DNA from: an uncultured Clostridium sp.
GTDB taxonomy: Bacteria > Bacillota > Clostridia > Oscillospirales > Acutalibacteraceae
DNA length: 13,477 nucleotides
Assembly (NCBI GenBank): GCA_902471875.1
Contig: CABRLN010000044.1
Coordinates: forward strand, 1 to 13,477
Direction: 5' to 3'
A program made the translations under genes and the position numbers. Positions 12,370-13,477 of the stretch are shown here, one piece after another. Under the pieces are notes generated by a model that worked only from the letters and a program-made list of their open reading frames with translations, was not told the origin of the DNA and did not search any database. Position 1 is the stretch's first letter; every line of letters starts with the position of its first letter.

Positions 12370-13477
12370 TTTATAAAATATGTTATTTAGCTATTTATCT
12401 TATTGAAAATTTAATTTCGTTATTTTATTTTGAGAATAAATTTTCACGAAAAGTAAAAATTTTACCGTTATTTTCTATTTTTATCTTTTTTTATATTATA
12501 TCTTTAGTTATAAGTGGATTAGGCAGTCCTTTACTTAACTCAACAATATTTTTTATAGGTAATTATGTAATATTATTTATCTGTTATAAAGCGAATGTTA
12601 AGTCGTGTTTGTTTAATTCTATATTGTTGTTGTCATTAATGCTTGTAACAGAACTTATAGTTGCCTATACATTATCAGCTATTTTTTCATTAAATTTGTT
12701 TAATACATATACAGATAAATTTGTATTTATTATACATTCTACAATAAGTAAACTGTTTTATTTTATAACAATATATTTGACGTCAAAATTATCTACCAAA
12801 GAAAATTTTTCAATAAATTTAAATACAATTTTGTTGCTGACATTCTTTCCGTTAGGTACGATTGTTACTATGGTAGTTACATTTTATATTTGTGTTGTAT
12901 ATGATGTTGGAGATGATTTAAAACTTCCGTTGGCAATAGGCAGCGTAATAATATTGATGTCAAATATTATTGTGTTTTATGTGCATGAGCAAACTATAAA
13001 AACAAATATAAAGTACACCGAATTGCTTTTAACACGTCAAAAAGAAAAAAATAGTGTTGAATATTATAGTTTGATAAAAAAGCAAAACGAAAACTCAAAA
13101 GTATTGATACATGATATTACAAAGCATTTAAATTCAATAAAAATGCTGTCAAGAGATAATAATACAGACATAAATGATTACATTAACAGTATTTTTGATG
13201 ATTTTAAAATTATGAATCCGGTTGATTATTGCAGTAATTCATTATTAAATCTAATTACATATCGTTATTCTGAAGTCTGTAAATCTGAAAATATTAGATT
13301 TGATGTAAATATACAAAATACAAAATTAGATTTTATGAGTGAGCCGGATATAACTGCCCTATTTGATAATGTTCTTGAAAATGCTATTGAAGCAGCAAAA
13401 GAAACTCACGAAAAATTTATTAGTTTTTCAATTGATATTCGAAATACTAATTTTTTAGTTATAAGCATTACAAACTC
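12366..13477 (+). CDS. agrC: AgrC-like GHKL sensor histidine kinase (3' end beyond window)
   Basis: An open frame of 370 complete codons with no stop before the window edge. Residues 1 to about 205 are hydrophobic with about six membrane segments, as in peptide-sensing AgrC proteins. A coiled linker follows (LLTRQKEKNSVEYYSL), then the phosphorylation helix VLIHDITKHLNSIKML with His249. The ATP-binding N box, LFDNVLENAIEAA (Asn335 and Asn339), is typical of the HATPase_c_5/GHKL group. The G boxes lie outside the window. It starts inside the stop of the regulator gene. By context it would sense the cyclic peptide encoded at 10877-11032, although the receptor-ligand pairing is inferred. Very AT-rich. 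Confidence 0.85.
   Translation, partial: MIYKICYLAIYLIENLISLFYFENKFSRKVKILPLFSIFIFFYIISLVISGLGSPLLNSTIFFIGNYVILFICYKANVKSCLFNSILLLSLMLVTELIVAYTLSAIFSLNLFNTYTDKFVFIIHSTISKLFYFITIYLTSKLSTKENFSINLNTILLLTFFPLGTIVTMVVTFYICVVYDVGDDLKLPLAIGSVIILMSNIIVFYVHEQTIKTNIKYTELLLTRQKEKNSVEYYSLIKKQNENSKVLIHDITKHLNSIKMLSRDNNTDINDYINSIFDDFKIMNPVDYCSNSLLNLITYRYSEVCKSENIRFDVNIQNTKLDFMSEPDITALFDNVLENAIEAAKETHEKFISFSIDIRNTNFLVISITN

Overview
The window looks like accessory DNA from a low-GC Firmicute, most likely a gut-type member of the class Clostridia. Three things suggest this: strong AGGAGG ribosome-binding sites, AT-rich sequence, and typical clostridial cargo families (TetR regulators, a DUF6544-like protein, cysteine-rich KTR proteins, a CPBP protease, an agr-like peptide). 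The species cannot be read from the sequence.

Positions 1-640 hold decayed DNA, including a methyltransferase C-terminal remnant and a rho-independent terminator. Positions 641-10303 are a mosaic of short cargo modules. Module 1 has a textbook promoter, a 39-bp perfect palindromic operator, a TetR regulator, a flavodoxin-like protein and a DUF6544-like membrane-anchored protein, then a decayed KTR gene, a frameshifted small membrane gene and a polytopic membrane protein. Module 2 repeats the plan: promoter and operator-like repeat, a second related TetR regulator, a membrane-anchored alpha/beta hydrolase, another broken KTR gene and a small membrane protein. Module 3 is richer in GC: an XRE regulator with a C-terminal beta-rich region, a CPBP intramembrane protease, a GNAT acetyltransferase and a small membrane protein. 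From 9180 to 10109 lies a run of pseudogenes in which one decayed gene is split by hydrolase debris. Two terminators, one a perfect 45-bp palindrome able to work in both directions, close the region. A short hairpin with a TTTGT loop follows directly after two small membrane genes, and a half copy sits at the point where the two KTR copies diverge.

Positions 10304-13477 are visibly more AT-rich. They contain a 147-bp element with terminal inverted repeats (MITE-like) and a rearranged agr-like quorum-sensing locus. On the minus strand is a 51-residue cyclic-lactone autoinducer precursor (agrD-like). Divergent from it on the plus strand are a small XRE regulator, a LytTR response regulator (agrA-like) and a GHKL sensor kinase (agrC-like), the last cut by the window end. 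In this model the peptide, once processed and exported, would be sensed by the kinase, which would phosphorylate the regulator. A pair of direct repeats with 21-bp spacing in the divergent intergenic region is a candidate regulator site. No agrB-type processing protease is visible in the window. This split, inverted layout is the most interesting system here.
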